A DNA stretch of 64,000 nucleotides from Salana multivorans. Lineage in GTDB: Bacteria > Actinomycetota > Actinomycetes > Actinomycetales > Beutenbergiaceae. The stretch's first letter is position 1. The number at the start of each line of letters is the position of its first letter. The notes below the pieces were generated by a model. It did not search any database. It saw only the letters and a program-made list of their open reading frames with translations, and had not been told where the DNA came from. Where the stretch lies: positions 62,001 to 126,000 of the forward strand of contig NZ_RKHQ01000001.1 of NCBI RefSeq assembly GCF_003751805.1, written 5' to 3'. Below are positions 6,881-16,304 of this stretch, in pieces. A program made the translations under genes and the position numbers.

Positions 6881-9800
6881 GAGTCCACGTGCGTCGAGCG
6901 GCGGCGCAGGGCCAGGCTCAGCCCGCCGATCAGCAGCAGCGCGACCGCCGCGGCCGGCACGGCCGGGGACAGCCCGAGACCCGTGCCCGGCATCGGCGTC
7001 CCGCTCGGCGACGCGGAGGCCGTCGGCGACGTCGTGCCGCTGGGCGTCACGCCCGTCGGGCCGGCCGACGACGGGTCGGTCGGGGACGGCTCGGTCGGGG
7101 ACGGCTCGCTGGGCGTCGGGGACGGCTCGTCCGAGGCGAGGACGACGATCCCCCAGCCGAGCAGCTCGCCGTCGACGTCGAGCACCGCCAGCCGGTGCTC
7201 ACCCGGGCCGAGCGGGGTCAGGTCGACCGCGAAGCCGGCCTCGGCGTCCGCCTGGTGCCAGCCGAGCGGCGTCGGGGTCGAGTAGCCGTAGACGAAGAAC
7301 CACTCGCCCGCCTCGGCCCCCGGCACCGTGACGAGCGCCGTCGTCCCGTCCTGGACGATGACCACCCCGCCCTGGAGGTCCGCCGGCAGGTCGTCGCCGT
7401 CCTCGACGGGCGGCTCGGGCGTGCCGTCGGGCTCCGGGTTCTCGACGGGAGCCGCGCTCACCGTGAGCGTCGCGGCGTCCGTCGTCGCCGTGCCGGCGGT
7501 GTTCGTGAACACCGCGCGGTACCGCGTGCCGTCCTGCGCGAGCGTCGCCGCGGGCACCGTGAGCGTCGCGCCGGTGGCGCCGGCCACGGGGGTCCAGGCG
7601 GTGCCGTCGGTCGACGACTCCCACTGCACGGCCGGCTCGGGGGTGCCGGAGGCGGACGCAGTGAACGCCGCGTCCTCCCCCTCCTCGACGGCCACGTCCG
7701 ATGGGTGCCCCGACACGGTCGGCGCGACGCCGGGCTGCTGCGGTGCCGTGATGGTGACGGGCTCGCTCGAGATCACGGGCGTGGTGTACCCGTTCGGCCC
7801 GACGGGCGTCACGTCGACCCACGCCTGCTGCCCGACCTGGTCGACCGACGGCGTGAACGTCCTGCTCAGGCTGCCGGCCTCCTCGCCGTCGACGTACCAG
7901 CGGTAGAGCGCCCGGGTGACCTCGGGGTCCCACGTGCCCGTGAGGTCGACAGTGAGCTGCTCGCCGGCGACCCCCGTCCCGGTGACCGCCACGGAGCCGG
8001 TCCGGCTGCGGAGCACCGGCTCGACCGGCACCCACGCCGCGATCTCCGACTCGCGCATGACACCGGTCATGAACACCATCGAGACGGGGCTCGCGTCGTT
8101 GAACGTGAGGGCGGACCAGGACGTACGCACCCGATGGTTCTCGTCCACCTGGAACCAGTCGCCGAGGAAGCGGTTCGAGACCATCGTCTCGCCCGGCTCG
8201 AAGGGGCTGTCCGACTCGAGGAAGAGGATCGGGTAGACCCAGGTGCCGACCGGCACGTCCGGCAGGGTGACGATCTGGTCGACGCCCTCCTGCACGACGC
8301 TCGCGCCGCCCGTGTTCCCCTCGACCAGCTCCCAGTCACCGGGCGGGTTCGGGACGCCGACCGGCTTCGGGTTCGTCGGGACCTCGCCCCCCTCGTCGGT
8401 CACCGTGAAGGCGGCCGACTGGAGCGTGCGCGACTGGTCGCCCGGCTTGAGGCTGCCGGTGAGGAACCGCAGCGTGTACTGGCCCGGCGTCGCGGCCGGG
8501 ACGGAGCCGTAGCTGTCGTCCGAGTCGGCCTCGGTACCGTTCGGGAGCGGCAGGTCGATCGCGAAGTCGCCGTGCTCGTCGGCCTCGACGATCCACCAGA
8601 TGGTGCGGTTGGCGTGCGTCGAGCCGTCGAGCCGCGAGTAGGCGCCGTCGTTGATCTTGATCGCGATCGTCGAGCCCTCCTCGCCGTTCGGGTGCACGAA
8701 GCCCTCGCCCGTGACGCGGATCGTGCCGCCGAGCTCCGCGGTCTCGCCGACGGTGACCGCGGCCTGCGTCGGCGCCTCGACGACGACCGTGCGGGTCACC
8801 GTCGTGCTTCCGTCGCCGAAGGTCACCTCGAACGGCCCGGGGGGCACGTTCGCCGGGATCTGCACCCGGGTGAAGACCGGCTCGCGCTCGGTGTCGCCGT
8901 TCGCGTCGAGCTGCCAGGCGAGCTCGGAGGCGCTGACCTGACCGAGGCCGCTCAGGACCACGGTCTCGCCGCCGACCTCGGCGGTCGCGGTGAGCCTGCC
9001 GTCCGGCGCGAAGCCAACGGCGTGGAACGTCCACGTGCCGCCCCGCTGGACGAGCATGTCCTCCTCGCCGCCGGCGTGGTCGCCGGGGTTGAAGACGCGC
9101 GTCGTCGCCGCGACGACCGTCACCGGCTCGCTGGTGGCGACCACGTCGCCGGAGGCGGTGTCCCGGACCCGGACGATGTAGGGGCCCGTGGCCGCGTCGC
9201 GCGGCACCGTCACCTTCCGGTACGTCTGCCCGTCGGGGTTCGCGGTGTTGCCGTCGTCGCCGATCGTGAAGGGCCGCGAGACCACGGCGGCGCCGGCCGC
9301 GTCCGCCAGCTCGACCGACACGGCCGTGCCGGGCACGAAGCCGCTCAGGTCGAACCACACGTCGCCGTACTGCTCGACCTCGGTGGCGGTCACCGCCACC
9401 GCCGGGTCCGCGACCGCGAGGTCGTGGGTCACCGTGCGCGGCCCGACGACGACCGAGGTCCCGCCGGCACCCTCGACCACCACGCGGAACTGCGTACCCG
9501 ACGGGAAGTCGATACCGTCACGCTGCGGCCTGAGCACGAGCGCCGCCTGGGTCTGCGCTCCCGTCGCCTCACACGGGGCCCCCGGGGAGACGACGTTCGG
9601 GTTGGTCACGAACTGGGCGCGGTAGCGCTCACTCGACGTGGCCCCGATCGGGACCGGCGACCACTCGGTCTCGCCGGGCTTCAGCCACTGCCAGGTCGCC
9701 GACTCGGCCGCCGAGAGGCAGGCGTAGATGCGGTACGAGGCATCACCGCTCTCCACGGCGTCGACGTCACGCAGCAGCGTGGACCCGCCCCTGTCCAGGA

Positions 9801-12800
9801 TGCTGCCGTGCTTGTGGACCACCGGGGCTGCCCCCGAACCCTCGGTCACGGTGAGCGTCGCCGGGTCGGTCGTGACCGTGCCCGCGCTGTTGGTGAACAC
9901 CGCGCGGAGCTGCGTGCCGTCCTGACCGACCCCGACACCCGAGAGCGTCAGCGTCGTCTCGGTCGCGCCCGCGACCGGTGCCCACGTGGCGCCGTCGACC
10001 GACGACTCCCACTGCACGCTCGGCGCAGGCTCGCCCGCGGCCGCGGCGGTGAAGGTCGCGTCCTGGCCGGCCTCGACCGACACGTCGCTCGGCTGAGCGG
10101 TCACCACCGGTGCGACCGGCGCCGGACCGTCCTCACCGACGATCGTGAACTCGGCGGCCAGGGAGCGCACCCGGTCATCGGCCACGAGCGAGCCGGTCAG
10201 GATGCGGATGCTCTGGATCTGGCCGACCTGCCAGGCCGTCTCCTCGGTGAGCGTCGAGTTCTCCGGCGTCGGGAACGGGATCGTGAGGGTCCAGTTGCCC
10301 TCGTCGTCGGAGTGGAACACACCGTGGGCGCGAGCATCGGCGTAGCTCGAGCCGGGGATCTGGTTCTCGATCGTGCGGTTCGCCACGTTCACCGGGCCGG
10401 TGCCACCAGAGGGCTGGTTGATGAAGACCGGCCCGCCCGAGCCACCCGAACCGTCGGACAGGAAGAAGTCCTTGCCCGAGATGGTGATCGGCTCACCGAT
10501 CACAACGGTGCGCGGCGTGATGAGCGTGCCGCCAGCCGGGGCCGTGGTCTCGACCAGGTCGGACGGCGCGGTGACGGTGAAGTCGGCCGACCTCACCGTG
10601 CGGCTCGTGTCGCCCGCGAGCAGGCTGCCCGTCAGGAGGCGCAGCGAGTGCGTGCCCGTCGTGAAGGCGGGGGTCGAGCCGTTGCCACCCTCGGTCGTAC
10701 CGTCGGGCAGCTGCAGGTCGATGGCGAAGGTGCCGTCGACGTCCGCGTCGACGACGGCCCAGATGGTGCGGTTCGCGTGCACCGAGGCGTCGAGGTGGGA
10801 GTAGGCGCCCTCGTCGATCTTGATGCCGATGCGCGAGCCCTGCTCGGTGCTCGACGGGTGGAAGAAGCCCTCGCCCGTGACGTGGATCGTGCCACCGAGC
10901 TCGGCGGTCTGCTCCACCGTCACGCTCGCGACCGGGCGCACCGTGAGGGTCGCCGCGTCGGACGTCGCCGAGCCCGCACCGTTCGTGAAGACGGCCCGGT
11001 ACCGCGTGCCCGACTGGGCCGTCGTCGTGCTCGACAGCGACAGCGTCGCGGAGGTCGCCCCCGCGACCGGCGCCCAGGTGGTGCCGTCGGTCGAGGACTC
11101 CCACCGCACGGTCGGCTCGGGGTCACCCGTGGCTGCCGCGGTGAACGAGACGCTCTCGCCCGCGACGACCGTCCGCGCGGTCGGCTGCGTCGTCACCACG
11201 GGGGCGACGGCGACCGGACCGGTGGGCTCGTCGACGATCGTGAACCGGACGGAGATGCCGCCCTGGTAGTCCCCGCCGGCCGGCGTGAACAGGCTGCCGG
11301 TGAGGAAGCGAACGGTGTGCTGGGTGCCGACCTTCCAGTTCTCCGCGAAGAACTCGGCGGTCTGCGTCGTGTTCGTCTCGTCGGGCCACGGGATGACGAC
11401 CCGGAAGTAGCCGGGCTCCCACTCGGGGTAGTGCACGAGCTGGGCCGTGCCGTCCTGCGCGACGATGGTCTGCCCGCCCGCGTTCTCGCCGGCGCCGCCG
11501 GCCTGGACGACGTTGTGGCCGCGCTTGTCGGAGTAGGTCCCGCCGGTCTGCGGGTTGTAGACCGTGCGGGTCGTGCTCAGCGTGCGGGGGTCGCCGGAGA
11601 ACTCGGCGTCGACCAGCGCGTTCGACACCGAGCCGGTCACGCCGTCGACGGCGAGGTAGTCGAAGCCCTCGATGACGATGTCCTCGCCCTGCACGACCGC
11701 GTTCGGCGCGCTGACGCTGAACTCCTTGGGCGTCGTGCCGGCCGGGCCGTACGTCGTGCCGGTGACGGTGACCGAGGCGGTCGTGTCGAGCTGCTCGTAG
11801 AAGCGCAGCTGCGCCGGCTGGCTGTAGGCCGACCCCGAGACGTTCGTGAGCACCGCGCGGTAGAACGTGCCGTCCTGGGTCGCCGCGTCCGTGCCCGCGA
11901 CCGTGAGGGTGTCCCCCTCCGCACCGGCGACCGCGGTCCAGGTGCTCGCGTCGGGCTCGCCGTTGGCGAGCGCCGTGCTGGTCGACTGCCAGGTCACGGT
12001 CAGGTCGACCGTGCTGCTGCCCGCGGCGGTGAACGTGGCCGTCCCGCCCTCGGCGATGGTCTGACCCGTCGGGTGCTGCGTCACGGTCGGCACCGCGACG
12101 ATGCTGAGCCTCGCCGGTGCGGTGGTGACCGTCGCGCCGTCCGCGTCGGTGAAGACCGCGCGGTACCAGCGGTTGGTCGTGTTGGTGTTCGAGCCGGCGG
12201 TGAACCGGAGCGTCCCGGCGGCAAAGCTGCCGTCGAGCGTGTTCGCCGCGGTGAGGTTGACGTAGCTCGCCGGAGCCGTGCTCGCGCTCGCGGAGGTGCT
12301 GCGCTGCCACTGCACCGTCACGGGCTGCGCACCGCCGCTGGCCGCGGCCGTGAAGCTCGCCTCGGCGCCGTTCGCCACGGCCACCGGCTGCGGCTGCGTC
12401 GCGACCGCGAGCGGGCTCGCCGCCTCGACGACCGTGATCGTGTACTCGCGCGTCGCGGCCGGGTCGACGCCGTTGGCCGCCCGGACCGTGAACGTGGACG
12501 AGCCGGCCGCGCTCGGCGTGCCGGAGATGACGCCGGTGGTGGCGTCGAGCTCCAGCCCGGCGGGCAACGCACCCGAGGTGATGGCGAAGGCGTCCGGTGT
12601 CGGGTCGCCCGTCGCGGGGACGGTGAACGCCTCGTACGCGACGCCGACCGTGCCGTCCGCCGGCGCCGGGGTGTCGGCGATCGTGGGCGCGGTGCCCGCC
12701 GGCTCGTCGGTGACGACGGTGAACGTCAGGTTGATCGTCCGCGAGACGTCGGGCCTGGTGTTCGGGTCGATCCCGACCAGGTCGCCGCCGAACAGCGTGC

Positions 12801-13344
12801 CGGTGAGGAGCTGAAGGCTGAAGGTGTCGCCGGGCTCGAGCTCGACGGGGGTCGTCGCGCCGTTCGCGGCGCTCGGCCACGGCAGCTCGACAGCCCACGA
12901 GCCCGGGGTGGCGCCGTCGTACCACTCGGCGCTGCCCGCGGCCTGGATGATCTCCCAGACGTCGGGGCTGGAGTAGCCGGCATCCCCCGTGTAGGGGTTG
13001 ACGGGCTTCGGGTTGCGCACGATCGTGCCGTCCGGCCCGAAGAACTTGACGCCGATGATCGAGCCCTCGTCACCCTGGCCGAGGAAGTCGTTGGGGTCGT
13101 TGTCGCCGCTGTAGCCCTCCTTCGCCAACCAGTTCGTTCCCGACAGCGCGATCGGCTCACCCGCGACGACCTCGTTGTCGTAGGTGATCGTCGCGCCGGT
13201 CGCGTGGGTGTACGTCTGCTCGGCGGCCAGCGCGGGCGCGCCGGAGGCGACGACGCCGACCCCGAGGGCGAGCGCGGCCGCGGCGAGCAGGCTGATCCGT
13301 CGCTTCCACGGGGGCGCGACGGTCGGTGAGGGTGATCCGGACAT
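6877..13344 (-). CDS. Giant cell-surface protein with Ig-like and novel iron-locus modules (2155 aa)
   Basis: Secreted protein with a signal peptide (about 1-41, KRRISLL to APALA). After it come at least five copies of an unrecognised module of 100-190 residues (coding near 13.2-12.7, 11.8-11.2, 10.9-10.6, 10.5-10.1 and 8.7-8.4 kb), marked by IKIDEG/IKINDG, NRTIW and an LTGSL strand. These alternate with a putative-Ig (He_PIG-like) domain, about five Ig-like repeats (QPxxxxVxxG to YRAVFTN), and two copies of a second module ending in LLGW. A Pro/Ser/Thr linker, MPGTG, a membrane helix and RRR end the protein, resembling a degenerate sorting signal. Start ATG 13344 was preferred over an upstream ATG because the signal peptide then fits and GAGAGAAG precedes it. 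A DtxR/IdeR-like box lies about 80 bases upstream. Likely iron-regulated and wall-spanning; the ligand is unknown. Confidence 0.85.
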   Translation of the reverse strand: MSGSPSPTVAPPWKRRISLLAAAALALGVGVVASGAPALAAEQTYTHATGATITYDNEVVAGEPIALSGTNWLAKEGYSGDNDPNDFLGQGDEGSIIGVKFFGPDGTIVRNPKPVNPYTGDAGYSSPDVWEIIQAAGSAEWYDGATPGSWAVELPWPSAANGATTPVELEPGDTFSLQLLTGTLFGGDLVGIDPNTRPDVSRTINLTFTVVTDEPAGTAPTIADTPAPADGTVGVAYEAFTVPATGDPTPDAFAITSGALPAGLELDATTGVISGTPSAAGSSTFTVRAANGVDPAATREYTITVVEAASPLAVATQPQPVAVANGAEASFTAAASGGAQPVTVQWQRSTSASASTAPASYVNLTAANTLDGSFAAGTLRFTAGSNTNTTNRWYRAVFTDADGATVTTAPARLSIVAVPTVTQHPTGQTIAEGGTATFTAAGSSTVDLTVTWQSTSTALANGEPDASTWTAVAGAEGDTLTVAGTDAATQDGTFYRAVLTNVSGSAYSQPAQLRFYEQLDTTASVTVTGTTYGPAGTTPKEFSVSAPNAVVQGEDIVIEGFDYLAVDGVTGSVSNALVDAEFSGDPRTLSTTRTVYNPQTGGTYSDKRGHNVVQAGGAGENAGGQTIVAQDGTAQLVHYPEWEPGYFRVVIPWPDETNTTQTAEFFAENWKVGTQHTVRFLTGSLFTPAGGDYQGGISVRFTIVDEPTGPVAVAPVVTTQPTARTVVAGESVSFTAAATGDPEPTVRWESSTDGTTWAPVAGATSATLSLSSTTTAQSGTRYRAVFTNGAGSATSDAATLTVRPVASVTVEQTAELGGTIHVTGEGFFHPSSTEQGSRIGIKIDEGAYSHLDASVHANRTIWAVVDADVDGTFAIDLQLPDGTTEGGNGSTPAFTTGTHSLRLLTGSLLAGDTSRTVRSADFTVTAPSDLVETTAPAGGTLITPRTVVIGEPITISGKDFFLSDGSGGSGGPVFINQPSGGTGPVNVANRTIENQIPGSSYADARAHGVFHSDDEGNWTLTIPFPTPENSTLTEETAWQVGQIQSIRILTGSLVADDRVRSLAAEFTIVGEDGPAPVAPVVTAQPSDVSVEAGQDATFTAAAAGEPAPSVQWESSVDGATWAPVAGATETTLTLSGVGVGQDGTQLRAVFTNSAGTVTTDPATLTVTEGSGAAPVVHKHGSILDRGGSTLLRDVDAVESGDASYRIYACLSAAESATWQWLKPGETEWSPVPIGATSSERYRAQFVTNPNVVSPGAPCEATGAQTQAALVLRPQRDGIDFPSGTQFRVVVEGAGGTSVVVGPRTVTHDLAVADPAVAVTATEVEQYGDVWFDLSGFVPGTAVSVELADAAGAAVVSRPFTIGDDGNTANPDGQTYRKVTVPRDAATGPYIVRVRDTASGDVVATSEPVTVVAATTRVFNPGDHAGGEEDMLVQRGGTWTFHAVGFAPDGRLTATAEVGGETVVLSGLGQVSASELAWQLDANGDTEREPVFTRVQIPANVPPGPFEVTFGDGSTTVTRTVVVEAPTQAAVTVGETAELGGTIRVTGEGFVHPNGEEGSTIAIKINDGAYSRLDGSTHANRTIWWIVEADEHGDFAIDLPLPNGTEADSDDSYGSVPAATPGQYTLRFLTGSLKPGDQSRTLQSAAFTVTDEGGEVPTNPKPVGVPNPPGDWELVEGNTGGASVVQEGVDQIVTLPDVPVGTWVYPILFLESDSPFEPGETMVSNRFLGDWFQVDENHRVRTSWSALTFNDASPVSMVFMTGVMRESEIAAWVPVEPVLRSRTGSVAVTGTGVAGEQLTVDLTGTWDPEVTRALYRWYVDGEEAGSLSRTFTPSVDQVGQQAWVDVTPVGPNGYTTPVISSEPVTITAPQQPGVAPTVSGHPSDVAVEEGEDAAFTASASGTPEPAVQWESSTDGTAWTPVAGATGATLTVPAATLAQDGTRYRAVFTNTAGTATTDAATLTVSAAPVENPEPDGTPEPPVEDGDDLPADLQGGVVIVQDGTTALVTVPGAEAGEWFFVYGYSTPTPLGWHQADAEAGFAVDLTPLGPGEHRLAVLDVDGELLGWGIVVLASDEPSPTPSEPSPTEPSPTDPSSAGPTGVTPSGTTSPTASASPSGTPMPGTGLGLSPAVPAAAVALLLIGGLSLALRRRSTHVDS

Positions 13345-13418
13345 GGTGCTTCTCTCTCGACAGGTCGTGGTGCGGACGCGCACGGGGACACGAACCCGCG
13401 ACGTGCGACATCTGCTGT

Positions 13419-13438
13419 AGGTAACCTTAGGCTTACCT
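13419..13438 (-). promoter_or_regulatory. DtxR/IdeR-type iron box upstream of the giant surface protein
   Basis: The minus strand reads AGGTAAGCCTAAGGTTACCT, a near-palindrome (16 of 20 positions symmetric, with AGGTAA/TTACCT outer arms) close to the DtxR/IdeR consensus TTAGGTTAGSCTAACCTAA. It lies about 75-95 bases before the ATG at 13344 in the only long gap of the locus, so it probably represses this unit when iron is plentiful. Confidence 0.75.
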
Positions 13439-13492
13439 TCTTCAGATCGGAAGTGGGGAACGGTGGCGTCTTGACGGCCGAGACGGGACGCC

Positions 13493-14332
13493 TCAGCCGA
13501 TCCCCGAGGCCGTCGCCCGGTAGGACGACGTGGCCTCGGCGACCCGCGCGTTGTACGCGTCGCTGTCGTTGTACGCGGCCACCGCGGCGATCCAGCCCTC
13601 GCCCCGCGTCAGGTCGCCGCCGGCCGCGCACAGGTAGCGCGCCGCGGCGAGCACGGCGTCGTCGAGCTGGTGCGGGTCGGTCTCGCCGTCCCCGTCGCCG
13701 TCCGCCGCGTAGCGCTCCCACGTGCCCGGGATGAACTGCATCGGCCCGACCGCCCGGTCCCAGGTCGCGTCGCCGTCGAGCGCTCCCCCGTCGGTGTCCC
13801 GGATGAGCGCCGTCGACGTGCCGTCGAGCGCGATGCCGATCACCTCGGGCACCGGGCGCCCGTCGGCGCCGAGCACGCGACCGTCGATCTCGCCGTGGTG
13901 CGACTCGACCCAGCCGATCCCGGCCAGCGTCGCCCAGTCGACGCCGCAGCCCGGGAGCTCGGCGCGCAGCCGCAGCTCGGCGCCGGCGTACGACGCGACC
14001 GCGCGCTCCGGGATGCCCGTGGCCGCAGCGACCGCGGCGACCCACGTCGCGTCCACCGCGTCCGCGAGACCGGGCGCGCGGGTCTCGGGGACCTCGCGGG
14101 GCTCGGGCGTCCGGGCCGTCTCCACGGGGTCGGCGCCCCCGATCGGGTCCCGCGTCGACGCCTCGCTCGGCGTCGCCGCCGGCGCCGCGCTCGACCCGTC
14201 GCTCCCCGAGGCCCCGCCGACCGCAGCCCCCGGCCGGAACCACCCGGCGGCGGACCCGGCGACCAGCACCGCGCCGACGAGGGCGAGCGCCCCGACCGTC
14301 ACCGGTCCGGCGCGGCGACGACGCCCCGTCAC
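13493..14332 (-). CDS. Membrane-anchored lytic transglycosylase (279 aa)
   Basis: Peptidoglycan-cleaving lytic transglycosylase. A membrane helix (about 11-32) anchors it, followed by an Ala/Pro/Ser/Thr linker and the catalytic domain (about 90-275). The active-site motif GWVESHHG places the general acid at Glu143, and GPMQFIPGTW plus AYNDSDAYNARV match the family's lysozyme-like fold. The GTG start overlaps the stop of the siderophore ATPase gene, so it is translationally coupled to the importer. That placement suggests it opens or remodels the wall so the long surface proteins can be exported or threaded through it; this role is inference. It is the last gene before the intergenic iron box. 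Confidence 0.85.
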   Translation of the reverse strand: MTGRRRRAGPVTVGALALVGAVLVAGSAAGWFRPGAAVGGASGSDGSSAAPAATPSEASTRDPIGGADPVETARTPEPREVPETRAPGLADAVDATWVAAVAAATGIPERAVASYAGAELRLRAELPGCGVDWATLAGIGWVESHHGEIDGRVLGADGRPVPEVIGIALDGTSTALIRDTDGGALDGDATWDRAVGPMQFIPGTWERYAADGDGDGETDPHQLDDAVLAAARYLCAAGGDLTRGEGWIAAVAAYNDSDAYNARVAEATSSYRATASGIG

Positions 14333-15216
14333 GGACGCCCGGCGACCCACGCGGCGTCCTGGTCCAGCGGCAGCACGAGCGGCCGGCCCGTCACCGGGTC
14401 CGGCACGACCCGGCAGGGCAGGTCGTAGACGCGCTCGATGAGGTCGGCCGTGACGATCTCCTCCGGCCGACCCTCGGCGACGATCCGACCCTCGCGCATG
14501 ACGATGAGGTGCGTCGCGTACCGGAAGGCGAGGTGCAGCTCGTGCAGGACGAGCACGACGGTGCGACCGGACCGGTGCAGCCGCCGGGTGAGCGAGAGCA
14601 CCTCGACCTGGTGCGCGATGTCGAGGTAGGTCGTCGGCTCGTCGAGCAGGAGCAGCTGGGTCTCCTGGGCGAGCGCCATCGCGATCCACACCCGCTGGCG
14701 CTGACCGCCGGAGAGCTCGTCGACGTTGCGGTCGGCGAGGTCGGCGACGTTCGCGGCCAGGAGCGCCTCGACGACGGCCTGCTCGTCGCGGGCCGACCAC
14801 TGCCGCAGCAGGTTCTGGTGCGGGTAGCGGCCGCGCGCCACGAGGTCGGACACGGTGATCCCGTCGGGCGCGGTCGGGCCCTGCGGCAGCAGCCCGAGCC
14901 GGCGGGCGACCGCCTTGGGCGCCAGCGTCCCGATCGGCTGCCCGTCGAGCAGCACCTGCCCCTGGCGGGCCGCGAGCATCCGCGCCAGCGCCTTGAGCAG
15001 CGTCGACTTGCCGCACGCGTTCGGGCCGACGATGACCGTCAGCTCGCCCTCGGGCACGGCGACGTCGACGTCGTGCAGGATGTCGTCGGACTGGCCGTAC
15101 CCGACCCGCAGCCGCTCGGCACGCAGGCGGCTCGCCGCCCCGTGCCACGCCGTCCCGGCCGCCGTCGGCGTCCCGGGAGGCACCGACGTCGTGGGGCCCA
15201 TCCGCGCATCGGTCAC
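14329..15216 (-). CDS. Iron-siderophore ABC transporter ATPase (FepC/FecE-type, 295 aa)
   Basis: Cytoplasmic ATPase that powers ferric-siderophore import with the two FecCD permeases encoded directly upstream. Walker A GPNACGKST, signature LSGGQRQRVWIAMALAQ, Walker B LLLLDEPTTYLD and the switch histidine in LHELH are all intact. GRYPHQNL is the usual Q-loop neighbour of the FepC/FhuC group. GTG start at 15216 overlaps the permease stop; an internal ATG at codon 6 is an alternative. The first 30 residues are longer than usual and probably unstructured. Likely controlled by iron through the box at 24323. Confidence 0.93.
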   Translation of the reverse strand: MTDARMGPTTSVPPGTPTAAGTAWHGAASRLRAERLRVGYGQSDDILHDVDVAVPEGELTVIVGPNACGKSTLLKALARMLAARQGQVLLDGQPIGTLAPKAVARRLGLLPQGPTAPDGITVSDLVARGRYPHQNLLRQWSARDEQAVVEALLAANVADLADRNVDELSGGQRQRVWIAMALAQETQLLLLDEPTTYLDIAHQVEVLSLTRRLHRSGRTVVLVLHELHLAFRYATHLIVMREGRIVAEGRPEEIVTADLIERVYDLPCRVVPDPVTGRPLVLPLDQDAAWVAGRP

Positions 15217-16304
15217 AGCCGCTTCCTCTCGATCGCGAGCAGCCAGATCAGGTAGAGACCGCCGAGCGACCCGGTGATGACGCCGACCGCGAGCTCGGTC
15301 GGCGCGAACAGCCGGCGCGCGACGATGTCCGAGACGAGCACCAGCACGGCGCCCATGAGCGCGGAGCCGATCAGCCCGGTGCCGGGCGTCCGCGCCAGTC
15401 GCCGGACGAGGTGGGGAGCGGCGAGCGCCACGAAGGCGATCGGCCCGGTCGAGGCCGTCGCGACGCCCATGAGCCCGACGCCGACGAGCACGAGCACGAG
15501 CCGCGACCGCTCGACGCGCACGCCCAGGCCGGTGGCCGTCTCGTCACCGAGCGGGAGCTGGGCGAGCGCGCGCGAGCACCCGATCGCGACGGGGGTGAGG
15601 ACCGCGAGCGCGATCGCCACCGCCCGCGCCTCGGGCCACAGGGTGGCGTTGAGCGACCCGGCGAGCCACTGCGCGGCCGTCTGGGCCGCCTCGAGCGAGG
15701 CCTTCACGACGAGCAGCGCGTTGACGGCCCCGAGCGCGGCACCGACGCCGATGCCGACCAGCACGAGCCGGAACCCGGCGACGCCGGCCCGCCAGGACAG
15801 CCCGTAGACGATCGCGGCCGTGACGAGACCGCCGAGCAGCGCGGCGATCGCGACCGCGAGCGTTCCGCCGTCGAGCAGGATGATCTGGACGAGCGCCCCG
15901 GTCGCCGCACCGGTGGTGAAGCCGATGATGTCCGGGCTGCCGAGGGGGTTGCCGGACACGGTCTGGAAGATCGCGCCGCTCATCCCGAGCGCGGCACCGA
16001 CCAGCAGCGCGCACACCGCGCGAGGCAGCCGCACCTCCCGCACGAAGTACTGGGCGAGCTGGTCGTCCGCCACCCCGAGGATCGAGGCGCCCACCTGGTC
16101 GAGGCCGATGCCGTAGTCGCCGATCATGATGCCGACGACGGCCGCGACGACGGCGGCCGCGACGAGCGCCGCGTTGACCTGCGCCGCCCGGGTGGCGAAC
16201 CGGATCCCGGTCCGGCCCAGCCGCACGGTCGTGTGCCGGCGGCGGAGGCTGGCCGCGACGCCCCGAGCGAGCACGTCCCGGTCCGGGACGGACGCGACGC
16301 TCAC
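15213..16304 (-). CDS. FecCD-family iron-siderophore permease, second subunit (363 aa)
   Basis: Integral membrane permease of the BtuC/FecCD family with about ten hydrophobic segments. Family landmarks are LPRAVCALLVGAALGMSGA (the first cytoplasmic loop), FQTVSGNPLGSPDIIG, LGDETATGLGV (the coupling loop that touches the ATPase) and GPIAFVALAAPHLVRRL. GTG 16304 overlaps the stop of the first permease. The N-terminal 45 residues before the first membrane helix are basic and cytoplasmic. It should pair with the other permease to form the import channel. Confidence 0.93.
   Translation of the reverse strand: MSVASVPDRDVLARGVAASLRRRHTTVRLGRTGIRFATRAAQVNAALVAAAVVAAVVGIMIGDYGIGLDQVGASILGVADDQLAQYFVREVRLPRAVCALLVGAALGMSGAIFQTVSGNPLGSPDIIGFTTGAATGALVQIILLDGGTLAVAIAALLGGLVTAAIVYGLSWRAGVAGFRLVLVGIGVGAALGAVNALLVVKASLEAAQTAAQWLAGSLNATLWPEARAVAIALAVLTPVAIGCSRALAQLPLGDETATGLGVRVERSRLVLVLVGVGLMGVATASTGPIAFVALAAPHLVRRLARTPGTGLIGSALMGAVLVLVSDIVARRLFAPTELAVGVITGSLGGLYLIWLLAIERKRL

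Noticed and set aside
6889-13329. 2146-codon open frame on the plus strand across the giant surface protein gene
   Set aside because: It is the antisense frame of high-GC coding DNA. It is Arg/Gly/Asp-rich with no domain, start site or signal peptide, while the minus strand has signal peptide, repeats and anchor.
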